The position numbers were made by a program, and so were the translations under genes. From UBA9732 sp963649615 (GTDB taxonomy: Bacteria > Spirochaetota > Spirochaetia > Sphaerochaetales > Sphaerochaetaceae), in the NCBI GenBank assembly GCA_963649615.1, contig CAVJIN010000002.1:17442-81441 (forward strand): a stretch of DNA of 64,000 bases, given 5' to 3'. Shown here one piece after another: positions 44,588 through 53,415 of this stretch. Below the pieces are notes generated by a model. The model was not told the DNA's origin. It saw only the letters and a list, made by a program, of their open reading frames with translations, and made no database searches. The number at the start of each line of letters is the position of its first letter. Position 1 is the stretch's first letter.

Positions 44588-45892
44588 ATGAAAGACATCA
44601 ATAAGAAATTGGAATCAATGGGACTCATTGCAGCAGATATTATGCTTCCAAAAAAGGGAACTGACCTTTATAAGTGGGCAGTTGTGGCTTGTGACCAATA
44701 TACATCAGAAAAAGATTACTGGGAGGATGTATCAAAGATTGTTGGTAATGATCCATCAACTTTGAAACTTATATTTCCAGAATGTTATCTAGAAGATGGC
44801 GATTCAAAAGAAAGAATTGCAAATATAAATAAAACAATGAAGTCTTATGTTGATGCTAAACTTTTTGATACCTATCCAGAGACTTTCTTTTTAGTTAAAA
44901 GATCATGCGCTTCTGGTTCACGTTGGGGTCTTATGGCTGCATTGGATCTTGATAAATATAGTTGGGAAAAAGATTCAAAGAGTTTAATTAGAGCTACAGA
45001 GGGTACAATTCTATCAAGAATTCCACCAAGAAAGGAAATAAGAAAGGATGCTCCACTTGAGATTCCTCACATCATGGTTCTTATTAGCGATGAAAAAAGA
45101 AGTGTCATTGAGCCTCTTGCCAAAAAGACATCTGAGCTTAATAAAGTTTATGACTTTGAATTAATGAAAAATGGAGGGCATCTTGAAGCTTGGGCTGTAA
45201 ATAGTGATGCAGACCTCAACCAAGTTGCAAAAGCTTTTGAAGCTCTTACTGCTGGTTTAAATTCTAATAATCCTCTTCTTTTTGCAATGGGGGATGGAAA
45301 CCATAGTTTTGCAACAGCAAAAAGTTGTTGGGAAGATATAAAGAAGAATCTTTCTGAGGAAGAAAGACAGAATCATCCTGCTAGATTCTGTCTTGTTGAA
45401 CTTGAGAATATATTTGATCCTGGTCTTATTTTTGAGCCAATACATAGAGTTCTTTTCAATGTACCAGAAGAAATTTTCATTGAAGAACTTAAGAAAAATG
45501 CTAGTTCTATTAATACAAAAGCTGTTGGATGTAGAAATTGTATTGCAAAGGAAATTGCAGATCAAAAAGTTCAAAGCTTTGGTTATTGCGTTAAAGGCAA
45601 ACATGTTGTGGTTTCTCTTGATAATCCTTCTGCAAATATTGCAGCTGGAACATTGCAGAAAGTCATTGATGCTTTGATTTCTAAGGGTTATTCAGTTGAT
45701 TATATTCATGGGGCAGATGTAACAGACAAACTGGGAAGTGAAGAAGGCAATATTGGTTTATTCCTTCCTGCAATTGATAAGGCAACATTCTTTGAAACAA
45801 TCATTAAAGACGGTGCACTTCCAAGAAAGACTTTCAGTATGGGAGAAGCTAATGAGAAACGCTTCTACATGGAAGCTCGAAAAATTAAATAA
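44588..45892 (+). CDS. DUF1015 family protein
   Basis: The 434-residue protein belongs to DUF1015, a widespread bacterial family without an agreed function. In several genomes it sits beside serine biosynthesis genes. Recognisable parts are the N-terminal VACDQYTSEKDYWEDVS and the GDGNHSFATAKSCWE motif near residue 240, where Asp, Asn and His may bind a ligand or metal. It is monocistronic here, with its own promoter upstream and the small ORF region downstream. Confidence 0.8.
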   Translation: MKDINKKLESMGLIAADIMLPKKGTDLYKWAVVACDQYTSEKDYWEDVSKIVGNDPSTLKLIFPECYLEDGDSKERIANINKTMKSYVDAKLFDTYPETFFLVKRSCASGSRWGLMAALDLDKYSWEKDSKSLIRATEGTILSRIPPRKEIRKDAPLEIPHIMVLISDEKRSVIEPLAKKTSELNKVYDFELMKNGGHLEAWAVNSDADLNQVAKAFEALTAGLNSNNPLLFAMGDGNHSFATAKSCWEDIKKNLSEEERQNHPARFCLVELENIFDPGLIFEPIHRVLFNVPEEIFIEELKKNASSINTKAVGCRNCIAKEIADQKVQSFGYCVKGKHVVVSLDNPSANIAAGTLQKVIDALISKGYSVDYIHGADVTDKLGSEEGNIGLFLPAIDKATFFETIIKDGALPRKTFSMGEANEKRFYMEARKIK

Positions 45893-45989
45893 ATTTTCTA
45901 AAAAAAGTAGATAAGCACTTTTCATGTTTTGTCTTTTTTGATATCTTCAACGAGAAAAAATACGAGAAAAGAAACGTGGAGGTGCACCT

Positions 45990-46085
45990 ATGGCATCAAA
46001 AACCCCAAAGAAAGGATTTTTGAAAACACTAGGGGACATTTTTCCCACGATTTGCTATTTAGCATTTAAGTCAACCATTTTTTAG
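45990..46085 (+). CDS. Candidate 31-residue leader or small peptide
   Basis: A short frame MASKTPKKGFLKTLGDIF... of 31 codons, with four lysines in the first 12 residues and a hydrophobic end. It has GGAGG well placed, and that site lies within the perfect palindrome AGGTGCACCT (45980-45989). The stop TAG (46083-46085) is in the loop of the terminator at 46070-46102. It may be a leader peptide that controls the permease downstream or an independent small membrane peptide. Homology cannot be judged by eye. Confidence 0.5.
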   Translation: MASKTPKKGFLKTLGDIFPTICYLAFKSTIF

Positions 46086-46102
46086 TGGTTGGCTTTTTTT
46101 TT
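46070..46102 (+). terminator. Terminator or attenuator before the permease gene
   Basis: An 8-bp stem GTCAACCA (46070-46077) with TGGTTGGC (46086-46093) and one G-U pair, followed by nine Ts. It lies 53 bases before the uraA-like start. No good promoter is visible between the two, which favours an attenuator. Confidence 0.8.
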
Positions 46103-46154
46103 GACCATTTGGGTATTGCTTAAAGCAAACCCATAGTTATAGGAGGATGATTTC

Positions 46155-47528
46155 ATGGAAAATCAGGACACAATTAGAGATGCAAGACAGTTAGGCGTGC
46201 CCAAAATGCTCGTCTTAGGGTTGCAACACATGTTTGCAATGTTTGGTGCAACAATTTTGGTACCAATCTTGGTCAATTCTTACGGCTTGCCATTATCAAT
46301 TCAAACCACGCTTCTAATGGCTGGTCTTGGAACGCTCTTTTTCCACCTTGTAACAAAGTTCAAGGTTCCAGCTTTCTTGGGATCCTCCTTTGCCTTCCTT
46401 GGTGGTTATGCTGCAATAGCTGCATTAAGTACAGGAAAATACGCTAACATGGCTGCAGGAGAAAAACTTCAATATGCAGGCGGGGGAATTGTTATAGCCG
46501 GCCTTATGTATGTGGTTCTTGCAATAATTGTTAAACTTGTAGGTGTCAAAAAAGTTATGAAATTCTTGCCTCCAATTGTAACAGGACCAATTATTATCCT
46601 TATTGGATTAAACCTAGCACCATCTGCCGTATCTAATGCTTCAACATGCTGGCCATTAGCTCTTGTTGCAATGGCAATCATAATTGTAGCAAACATTTGG
46701 GGAAAAGGAATGATAAAAATCATACCAATTCTTCTTGGAGTAGTTGGTTCTTATATAGTTGCAGTAATTGCAAATGCCTTTGGCGCAACAGCAGCAGATG
46801 GAAGTGCATTAATGGACTTCAGTCAAATTGCAAATGCAAAAATTTTTGGACTTCAACCATTCTTTACAAACTTCAGCGCAAATGTATGTAAATTTGATAT
46901 CACCACTATCCTTGTAATGGCACCAATCTCCATTGCATCCATGATGGAACATATTGGAGATATCTCAGCAATTTCTGCCACAGTAGGAGAGAACTTTGTT
47001 GAAGATCCAGGCCTTCATAGAACACTTATTGGAGATGGTATTGCAACATCACTCGCTGCAGTCTTTGGTGGCCCAGCTAACACAACATACGGTGAAAACA
47101 CAGGTGTCTTGGTCCTCTCTAGGGTCTACGATCCAAAAGTAATTCGCCTTGCAGCTATCTACTCAGTTATTCTTTCCTTCTCTCCAGCCTTTGCTGCCGT
47201 TATTAATTCAATGCCAAGTGCAATAATTGGTGGAGTATCTTTCATCCTTTACGGAATGATTTCCGCAATTGGAGTTAGAAACGTAGTAGAGAACAGAGTT
47301 GACTTCACACAATCTCGCAACTTAATAATTGGTGCTGTAATCTTAGTTTGCGGACTAGGCTTCTCAGACGGCATCACCTTTGCAGTTGGAAATGCCCACA
47401 TCACGCTTACTTCACTTGCAATTGCTTCAATAGCAGGAATCTTGCTCAATGCAATTCTTCCAGGCAAGGACTACGAATTTGGCTCTGACATTACAGAAGG
47501 CAGATCCGGCGATTTTGGCCGATACTAA
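46155..47528 (+). CDS. uraA: Uracil/xanthine permease (NCS2 family)
   Basis: The 457-residue membrane protein has about 14 hydrophobic segments. Family motifs are LGLQHMFAMFGATILVP at the N terminus and MEHIGDISAIS mid-protein, where Glu is the expected substrate-binding residue, followed by GGPANTTYGENTGVL. The pattern is closest to UraA-type uracil symporters, but xanthine transport cannot be excluded. AGGAGG precedes the ATG. Expression may be controlled by the terminator and small ORF upstream. Confidence 0.88.
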   Translation: MENQDTIRDARQLGVPKMLVLGLQHMFAMFGATILVPILVNSYGLPLSIQTTLLMAGLGTLFFHLVTKFKVPAFLGSSFAFLGGYAAIAALSTGKYANMAAGEKLQYAGGGIVIAGLMYVVLAIIVKLVGVKKVMKFLPPIVTGPIIILIGLNLAPSAVSNASTCWPLALVAMAIIIVANIWGKGMIKIIPILLGVVGSYIVAVIANAFGATAADGSALMDFSQIANAKIFGLQPFFTNFSANVCKFDITTILVMAPISIASMMEHIGDISAISATVGENFVEDPGLHRTLIGDGIATSLAAVFGGPANTTYGENTGVLVLSRVYDPKVIRLAAIYSVILSFSPAFAAVINSMPSAIIGGVSFILYGMISAIGVRNVVENRVDFTQSRNLIIGAVILVCGLGFSDGITFAVGNAHITLTSLAIASIAGILLNAILPGKDYEFGSDITEGRSGDFGRY

Positions 47529-47541
47529 GCCCAGCTAGACT

Positions 47542-47598
47542 CTTTAGCGGCAGAAAGATTCATTCTTGATGCCGTTAAAGACCGATTTTCTTAAAATC
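47542..47598 (+). terminator. Hairpins after the permease gene
   Basis: An 11-bp stem (47542-47552 with 47570-47580, one G-U pair) is followed by a second small stem GATTTT-CTT-AAAATC (47584-47598) and a short T run. This is a likely terminator of the permease transcript, though the T tract is weak. Confidence 0.55.
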
Positions 47599-47611
47599 TT
47601 TACTAAGGTAC

Positions 47612-47640
47612 TTGAATAAACGCAAGAACTTTTGTAAATT
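47612..47640 (+). promoter_or_regulatory. Candidate tRNA-Thr promoter
   Basis: TTGAAT (47612-47617), a 17-base spacer and TAAATT (47635-47640), 20 bases before the mature tRNA. Confidence 0.5.
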
Positions 47641-47660
47641 AGCAAAGTCGCAAGACAAAT

Positions 47661-47734
47661 GCCACCTTAGCTCAGTTGGCCAGAGCACGTGACTTGTAAT
47701 CTCGGGGTCGTCAGTTCGAATCCGACAGGTGGCT
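47661..47734 (+). tRNA. tRNA-Thr (anticodon TGT)
   Basis: Cloverleaf of 74 bases with acceptor GCCACCT/AGGTGGC, the D arm TAGCTCAGTTGG, the anticodon loop CTTGTAA (TGT at 47695-47697) and the T loop TTCGAAT. CCA is not encoded. The anticodon stem has one T-T mismatch. Confidence 0.95.
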
Positions 47735-47743
47735 AGAACAAAT

Positions 47744-47776
47744 ACTGTTAAGGATATAATCTTTAGCAGTTTTTTT
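47744..47776 (+). terminator. Terminator between tRNA-Thr and tRNA-Tyr
   Basis: A 10-bp stem (47744-47753 with 47761-47770, two G-U pairs) with the loop ATATAAT and a run of Ts to 47776. A perfect TATAAT lies at 47755-47760 within the hairpin. Confidence 0.7.
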
Positions 47777-47778
47777 AT

Positions 47779-47860
47779 GGAGAGGTTCCCGAGCGGTCAA
47801 AGGGGGCAGACTGTAAATCTGTTGGCTCAGCCTTCGAAGGTCCGAATCCTTCTCTCTCCA
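47779..47860 (+). tRNA. tRNA-Tyr (anticodon GTA)
   Basis: Class II tRNA of 82 bases with a long variable arm. Acceptor GGAGAGG pairs with TCTCTCC and the discriminator is A. The anticodon GTA is at 47813-47815 in the loop CTGTAAA. CCA is not encoded. Confidence 0.95.
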
Positions 47861-47865
47861 ACATT

Positions 47866-47893
47866 AAGGTCTTCTTCGCAAGAGGAAGACCTT
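47866..47893 (+). terminator. Hairpin after tRNA-Tyr
   Basis: A 12-bp stem (47866-47877 with 47882-47893, one G-U pair) closed by a GCAA tetraloop. Only a weak T-rich stretch follows, so termination may be partial. Confidence 0.55.
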
Positions 47894-47930
47894 GATTGTC
47901 TATAGACACCATTTAGGGTACTGGTTATTG

Positions 47931-48371
47931 ATGAGCAGTTGTTTCTACGAAAAAGGGCTTAATTTTGAATGCCAATGTTGCAATTACTGCTGTAGTGTAG
48001 AACCTGGCTTTGTTTTCCTAGGGGAAGATGATGTAAAAAAGATGTCAAATGCCTTAGGACTTACTCAAGAAAATTTTATAGAAACCTATTGTAGATATGT
48101 ATCAATGGGTGCTTTTGAGATGTTATGCTTAAAAGAAAAGGATAACTACGATTGTATTTTCCTATGCAAAAACGGCTGTAAAGTTTACAATGCAAGACCA
48201 AGACAATGCATGACATATCCTTTTTGGGAACATATATTAGAAAATGAAGAAAGTTGGAATGAAGAAGCTAAATCTTGTCCTGGAATAGGAAAGGGCAGGC
48301 TTTATACAAAAAAAGAAATTGAAGGAAAACTTCAATTTAGACTAGAAAATAAACCTGTAATGAAATTCTAA
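47931..48371 (+). CDS. YkgJ family cysteine cluster protein
   Basis: The 146-residue protein has the metal-binding pattern of the YkgJ/UPF0153 family: FECQCCNYCC at about residues 13-22, a later LCKNGCKVYNARPRQCMTYPFW, and a final SCPG. The function is unknown and a zinc or iron-sulfur site is expected. I chose the ATG at 47931, which gives MSSCFYEKG. A TTG at 47892 would lie within the tRNA-Tyr hairpin. It precedes dnaG by one base, so it is co-transcribed with the replication and transcription genes. Confidence 0.85.
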   Translation: MSSCFYEKGLNFECQCCNYCCSVEPGFVFLGEDDVKKMSNALGLTQENFIETYCRYVSMGAFEMLCLKEKDNYDCIFLCKNGCKVYNARPRQCMTYPFWEHILENEESWNEEAKSCPGIGKGRLYTKKEIEGKLQFRLENKPVMKF

Positions 48372-48372
48372 A

Positions 48373-50172
48373 ATGGCAAGGTATTCAGAAGCAGTAATTG
48401 AAAGTATAAAAAATCGTCTCACTGTAAGCGATGTAGTTTCTCAATACGTTCAATTAAACAGAAGCGGTGGTCGTTTCTGGGGACTTTGTCCATTTCACCA
48501 TGAAAAAACACCATCTTTCACAGTTGTAGATGAAGGTGGCTTTTATAAATGCTTTGGTTGTGGAAAAGGAGGCTCAATCTTTGATTTTGTCATGGAGATG
48601 GAGCACGTAACTTTTCCAGAAGCTGTTGAAATTCTTGCAAAAAAAGCTGGTATTGAATTACAAGAAGAAACTGCTTCTCAGAGAGAAGAATACAAAAAAC
48701 AAAAAGCAATTCAAGAGCTGTATGAAAGGATACTTAAATCTTTTCATCATATATTGTTAAATAATCCAAGTGCAGAACAAGCGCGACAATACTTAGAAAA
48801 ACGAAAGGTCTCTTCCCAAACCATAGAAAATTTTCAATTAGGCTATGCACCAGATAGTCAAGAATGGCTTTATAACTTTCTAAAGAAAAACAATTACTCA
48901 GATGATATTCTCAAAGAAAGTGGACTATTTAGTAAAAATTATGAAAAAATGCCACTATTTAGAAATAGAATTATGTTTCCAATAAGAACTTGGCAGGGTA
49001 GTTGTGTTGCCTTTGGTGCACGTGATCTTTCTGGTGAGAGTAGAGCAAAATATATAAATACTCCCGATACAGCAATTTACAGCAAGCGTAATGTCCTTTT
49101 TGGTTTTTATGAAAGCCTACCAACACTAAAAGAGAAGAAAGAAATCATCATATGTGAGGGAAATTTTGATGTTATCTCACTGCATCAAGCAGGCCTCACA
49201 TACGCCGTAGCTCCACTTGGTACAGCATTTACTCCAGAGCAAGCTAAACTCATCAAAAGATATTGCAATAAAGTCAATGTCTTATTTGATTCCGATACCG
49301 CTGGCCAAAATGCAACAGCAAAGGCTTTGCTAATCTGTCAGAAGACAGATTTGGTGAATTGTGTCATCAAATTAGATGGTGCAAAAGATGCTTCCCAAAT
49401 GCTAGAAGAACAGGGTCCAGAAGCACTGCTAAAGTGTTGTGTAAATTCTGTTACAGGCTTTTCTTATCTTGTATCTTCAGCCTTAAAAAGGTATGATATA
49501 CGACAGCCTAAAGGCAAATCATTGGTTTTCAAGGAGGTTAAGCCATATCTTGATGCTACAAGTTCAGAAATTGAGCGTCAAGGTTACATAAAATATCTTG
49601 CGGATGTACTTCGCATCCCAGAAGGCAAAGTCACGAGTGATTACATGAGGCAACAGGAAATTGAACCTGAAGAAGAAAATCAGAGTCAGGTTAAGAAGAA
49701 GCAATATAATCCGCTTAAAGCCTCAACAGAACTCAATGCAATGTTGCTTTTAATGAAGAATAGAGACCTTTTTGAACGATTCAGAAACAGAATTAGGGTA
49801 TCGGACTTAACTGATACAGCAGCTAGAGAGCTATACACAGTTTTGGAAGACGCTTCAAGACAAGGAATAAAGACAAATGAACTTCTTCTTCAGATGATTG
49901 CAGACGAACAACTTAAAGACCTTGTGGTAAGTGCGCTTGTAAATCCAATGTATAACCGCGAAAATGCGGACAATACCTTACGAGATGCAGTATATCAGAT
50001 TAAACTCCGCCGTTTAGAAGAACAGCGCAATAGGGTAACCCGGCTGTTAAGTAATGGTGAAATAGAAAATATGGATGCGGAGGAAATTAATAGACTCCTT
50101 TCAACTAAGGCTGAATTAGACAAAGATATTATAGACCTCAAACGAGAGATGGATGGTAAGGAAGAACAATGA
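48373..50172 (+). CDS. dnaG: DNA primase
   Basis: DnaG makes RNA primers at the replication fork. The 599 residues have the N-terminal zinc site (CPFHHEKTPSF to CFGCGKGG, about residues 38-64), the RNA polymerase core with FPIRTWQGSCVAFGAR, and the Toprim motif EGNFDVISLHQAGL with the later DSDTAGQNA. The C-terminal DnaB-binding part ends in a charged helix. It overlaps rpoD by four bases, the classic macromolecular synthesis operon but without rpsU. Confidence 0.96.
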   Translation: MARYSEAVIESIKNRLTVSDVVSQYVQLNRSGGRFWGLCPFHHEKTPSFTVVDEGGFYKCFGCGKGGSIFDFVMEMEHVTFPEAVEILAKKAGIELQEETASQREEYKKQKAIQELYERILKSFHHILLNNPSAEQARQYLEKRKVSSQTIENFQLGYAPDSQEWLYNFLKKNNYSDDILKESGLFSKNYEKMPLFRNRIMFPIRTWQGSCVAFGARDLSGESRAKYINTPDTAIYSKRNVLFGFYESLPTLKEKKEIIICEGNFDVISLHQAGLTYAVAPLGTAFTPEQAKLIKRYCNKVNVLFDSDTAGQNATAKALLICQKTDLVNCVIKLDGAKDASQMLEEQGPEALLKCCVNSVTGFSYLVSSALKRYDIRQPKGKSLVFKEVKPYLDATSSEIERQGYIKYLADVLRIPEGKVTSDYMRQQEIEPEEENQSQVKKKQYNPLKASTELNAMLLLMKNRDLFERFRNRIRVSDLTDTAARELYTVLEDASRQGIKTNELLLQMIADEQLKDLVVSALVNPMYNRENADNTLRDAVYQIKLRRLEEQRNRVTRLLSNGEIENMDAEEINRLLSTKAELDKDIIDLKREMDGKEEQ

Positions 50173-52157
50173 CAGAGGAAACTAAACAAGAAATATTGCA
50201 AAAACTCATCTATTCTGCACAGAACGAAAATAAGTTCACATTAAGTGACCTTAAAGATTATTTGTTCGCAGAACATGTTGATTCAGAAGATGATGTTGAA
50301 TATTTCAAAAATCAGTTAACCAAGAAAAATCTACTAATTACAGACGTTGATGATGAAGAGGAAGATGACTTCATTGATGAACCTCCAACAATTGAGGAGG
50401 ATGAAGAGGAAGATGATCTTCTTGTCTCTGAAGATGACGAAGACATTCTAAATGATGATTTAGATAGTCTAACTGAACCTGATAATGATTCAGAAGATGA
50501 GGATGAAGACGAAGACGATGAAGAAGAGGATGATGACGATAGAATAAACGATAAAGATTCTTACACAAAAAACTTCATCCTTGAAAATTTCAGTGAAGGC
50601 TCCGGTCCAATGGATGCGCTTGCAAGCATTGATGAAGATGTAGAACATGCTGTTCATAGACCAAATGTTCTTGGCACAGATAAGGGTGAGACAAGTTCTG
50701 ATGATCCAATTAGAGTTTATTTAAGAGAGATTGGTAAAGAAACTCTTCTTACTGCAGAGGAAGAAGTTGAACTTTCAAAGCAAATGGAAGAGGGTGCCTT
50801 AATTATTTCTAATGTTATTCATAAATCAGGCATTATGATTACCTGCTTTGTTGAAATCCTTGAAAAGCTCAATACTAAATATGAAGAAGTAGAAGATTTC
50901 AACGCTAAAGATCAAAAAGAACTTATTAATGAACAAAAGCGTTATTCAAACTTCTATAAAGAAACTCTTAAGGAAGTCCAAAGTCAGCTTAGAAATTATG
51001 CAGAACTCAAGCAAAATAAGTTAGCTTCTGGTGAAGAAGTTCTCAAAAATGACGAGTTAGTTAAGAAAAAGACTCAAATTTTAAAGAAACTTTCACAAAT
51101 TGAGCTTCAACCAGAAGAAATTACCATGTTTACTGATAAGTTTATTGGGGCTGAACATGATATTAAAGATCTAAAGATAAAGAAAGCTATTCTTGAAGAA
51201 AAGCTTGGAGTCACAAATGACAAAGATGTGAGACAACTTTCAAGAGATCTTGTTACTGGCAGTAAACGTGAAGCTGTTGAAGAAAAACTCAACATGCAAT
51301 CTGATGAAATTCGTGAGTATATAAGTCAGTATCAAACGGCTGTACGTAGCTTAAGAAAGATTGAGTTTGAATTTGAAGATAACTGTGATGTAATTCTTTC
51401 TCAGGCTCAAGAAATTAAGCGTGGCATGAAAATGCTTAAGACAGCCAAAGATAGACTCATTCAGGCTAATCTTAGATTAGTTGTTTCTATTGCAAAGAAA
51501 TATACAAATAGAGGTTTACACTTCTTTGATTTAATTCAAGAGGGAAATATCGGGCTAATTAAGGCCGTAGAAAAATTCGAGTACCGCAAAGGATATAAGT
51601 TCTCTACATATGCCACCTGGTGGATAAGACAGGCCATTACAAGAAGTATTAGCGACCAAGCTAGAACAATTAGAGTTCCTGTGCATATGATTGAGCAAAT
51701 TAACAAGGTGGTTCGCGAGTCTAGGATTCTCATGCAGACATTGGGAAGAGAGCCCACTGATGAAGAAATTGCTGAAAAGTTGGGATGGCCTGCAAGTAAG
51801 GTTAAGACTGTTAAGAATGTTGCACGAGAGCCAATTAGCCTTGAAACGCCAGTAGGCGAGGAAGAAGATTCTTTGCTTTCTGATTTTATTGAAGATAAAG
51901 AAGTGGAGAATCCTGCAACACAGACGTCTTATGCGTTATTGCAAGAACAACTTCATGAAGTACTTGCAACTCTTCCTCCAAGAGAACAAGAAGTTCTCAA
52001 GATGCGTTTTGGCCTTGAGGACGGATACTCATTGACACTGGAAGAAGTTGGGTTGTATTTTGAAGTAACTCGTGAAAGAATTAGGCAAATCGAAGCAAAA
52101 GCACTGAGGAGACTTAGACATCCAAAACGTGCAAAGAAGCTTAAGGATTATGTTTGA
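50169..52157 (+). CDS. rpoD: RNA polymerase primary sigma factor
   Basis: The 662-residue sigma-70 protein has a region 1.1-like N terminus. An exceptionally acidic stretch of about 75 residues follows (about 57-130, largely Asp and Glu). Region 1.2 is DDPIRVYLREIG, with a non-conserved spacer after it. Region 2 includes RLVVSIAKKYTNRGLHFFDLIQEGNIGL and FSTYATWWIRQAI (the -10 contacts). Regions 3 and 4 include PPREQEVLKMRFGL and VTRERIRQIEAKALRRLRHP (the -35 contacts). It starts inside dnaG. Standard -35/-10 boxes across the window agree with this factor. Confidence 0.97.
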   Translation: MTEETKQEILQKLIYSAQNENKFTLSDLKDYLFAEHVDSEDDVEYFKNQLTKKNLLITDVDDEEEDDFIDEPPTIEEDEEEDDLLVSEDDEDILNDDLDSLTEPDNDSEDEDEDEDDEEEDDDDRINDKDSYTKNFILENFSEGSGPMDALASIDEDVEHAVHRPNVLGTDKGETSSDDPIRVYLREIGKETLLTAEEEVELSKQMEEGALIISNVIHKSGIMITCFVEILEKLNTKYEEVEDFNAKDQKELINEQKRYSNFYKETLKEVQSQLRNYAELKQNKLASGEEVLKNDELVKKKTQILKKLSQIELQPEEITMFTDKFIGAEHDIKDLKIKKAILEEKLGVTNDKDVRQLSRDLVTGSKREAVEEKLNMQSDEIREYISQYQTAVRSLRKIEFEFEDNCDVILSQAQEIKRGMKMLKTAKDRLIQANLRLVVSIAKKYTNRGLHFFDLIQEGNIGLIKAVEKFEYRKGYKFSTYATWWIRQAITRSISDQARTIRVPVHMIEQINKVVRESRILMQTLGREPTDEEIAEKLGWPASKVKTVKNVAREPISLETPVGEEEDSLLSDFIEDKEVENPATQTSYALLQEQLHEVLATLPPREQEVLKMRFGLEDGYSLTLEEVGLYFEVTRERIRQIEAKALRRLRHPKRAKKLKDYV

Positions 52158-52194
52158 TTTATATAGATAGTTTATATAGATAGGAGTAGGGTAA

Positions 52195-53007
52195 ATGAAG
52201 GAAATTTACAGCACACTAAAAGAGCTTCAGGGTGTTTTGGCTCAAATGTTTGAGATTGAGGATAAGATTAAAGAGATTCCAAAGGCTCTTGCAGACAAAG
52301 AAGCAGCACTCCAAAAAACAAAACTCTCATACTTAGAGGATCATGAGAAGTTTGAGAAGCTTAAGCAGGATTTAAAAGATCTTCGTACACAGCTTGATGA
52401 AGCTGGAATGAAGAGAGAAACCTGCGAGCAAATGATGGAAACCATCACACAGGCTAGAGAATTTGATACTCTTCAAAAGGAAATTGAAGAGGCTAAAAAT
52501 AGAGAACAGTCTTTGAGAAAGAACCTCATTGCTAAAGAGAAATACTATGAAGAGCAAAATGCTAAACTTTCTGCAAAAGAAGAAATCATGGCTCTTCAAA
52601 ATGAGGAAGTTGAAGAAGAAACCAAGGTTAAGGATTCTTTAATTGCTGAAAATCAGGCTATTTTAGATGAAATTAAAGCAAAAAGAGATGAACTTGCTAA
52701 AGACTTGGATCCAAATTTAGTTTTTAAGTTTGAGAGAATTATTAGAAACAAAGGTGGCCTTGGTATTGTTGGTATTCAGTCAAAGGTTTGTACCGGCTGT
52801 CACATGAGACTTCCAGTTCAGTTTGTTAATGATGTTAGAAAGGAGGATGAAATTAAATTCTGTCCATATTGTAGTAGAGTTCTATACTATGATGAAACAG
52901 CATCTTCTACTGCTGAATCTCAGATGTTTGAGTCTGGAGAAAATCTTCTTGACAATAGTTCTGATGATGAAGACTCTGCCTTCAATTCTGAGGATGATGA
53001 TTTTTAA
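52195..53007 (+). CDS. Coiled-coil protein with C4 zinc ribbon (DUF164-type)
   Basis: The 270-residue protein has a long helical hairpin or coiled coil (about 5-175), then a zinc ribbon with VCTGCHMRLP and FCPYCSRVLYY (four cysteines, about 198-224) and an acidic tail. This matches the CT398/CdsZ-like zinc-ribbon family (DUF164). Partners are varied and include secretion and flagellar proteins. The sequence does not say which applies here. It follows rpoD after 37 bases and directly precedes rnpB. Confidence 0.82.
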   Translation: MKEIYSTLKELQGVLAQMFEIEDKIKEIPKALADKEAALQKTKLSYLEDHEKFEKLKQDLKDLRTQLDEAGMKRETCEQMMETITQAREFDTLQKEIEEAKNREQSLRKNLIAKEKYYEEQNAKLSAKEEIMALQNEEVEEETKVKDSLIAENQAILDEIKAKRDELAKDLDPNLVFKFERIIRNKGGLGIVGIQSKVCTGCHMRLPVQFVNDVRKEDEIKFCPYCSRVLYYDETASSTAESQMFESGENLLDNSSDDEDSAFNSEDDDF

Positions 53008-53017
53008 AATTTTGAAT

Positions 53018-53380
53018 GAAGGTCCTTCAAGCAATCGCTTTGGTGCTAGGCTAATGCTACATTAGTTTAGCACCCGAGAGGAAAGTCCGAGCTCCATAGG
53101 ACATGACGCTGGGTAACGCCCAGGAGCTGTAAGGCTACAGAAAGTGCAACAGAAAGTATACCGCCAAGTAAATTTCTTCTTGGTAAGGGTGAAATGGTGA
53201 GGTAAGAGCTCACCGGAAATGCAGTGATGTGTTTCGCTTGGTAAACCTCGTCAGGAGCAAGGTCAAGAAGCAGGTGGATTAGTCCGTCCTATACCTGCGG
53301 GTAGACTGCTAGAGATTGTTGGTAACAACAATACCAGATAGATGATTGCATAAACAGAACTCGGCTTACGGGGGACCTTC
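53018..53380 (+). ncRNA. rnpB: RNase P RNA, class A
   Basis: The catalytic RNA of RNase P, which matures tRNA 5' ends. Conserved regions are clear: GAGGAAAGTCCGAGCTCC near 53076-53093, a central ACAGAAAGTATACCGCC, GGTAAGGGTGAAATGGTG, and ACAGAACTCGGCTTACGG at about 53354-53371. Helix P1 is formed by GAAGGTCC (53018-53025) with GGACCTTC (53373-53380), and the following Ts (53381-53385) make this stem the terminator too. The ends are set by P1. Confidence 0.95.
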
Positions 53381-53415
53381 TTTTTGATGCTTTCAAGGTG
53401 CTTTTAGGTGCGTGC

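Noticed and set aside
46103..46154. Purine or uracil riboswitch directly before the permease
   Set aside because: I see only a small imperfect hairpin (GGGTATTGC / GCAAACCC) and none of the conserved purine or PreQ1 core bases.
45893..46154. CRISPR repeat or insertion-sequence remnant in the AT-rich gap
   Set aside because: No direct repeats with regular spacing and no inverted ends. The gap is explained by the small ORF and terminator.
50340..50565. Low-complexity minus-strand frame opposite the rpoD acidic region
   Set aside because: It is the complement of GA-rich codons for Asp and Glu and has no start signal or family match.
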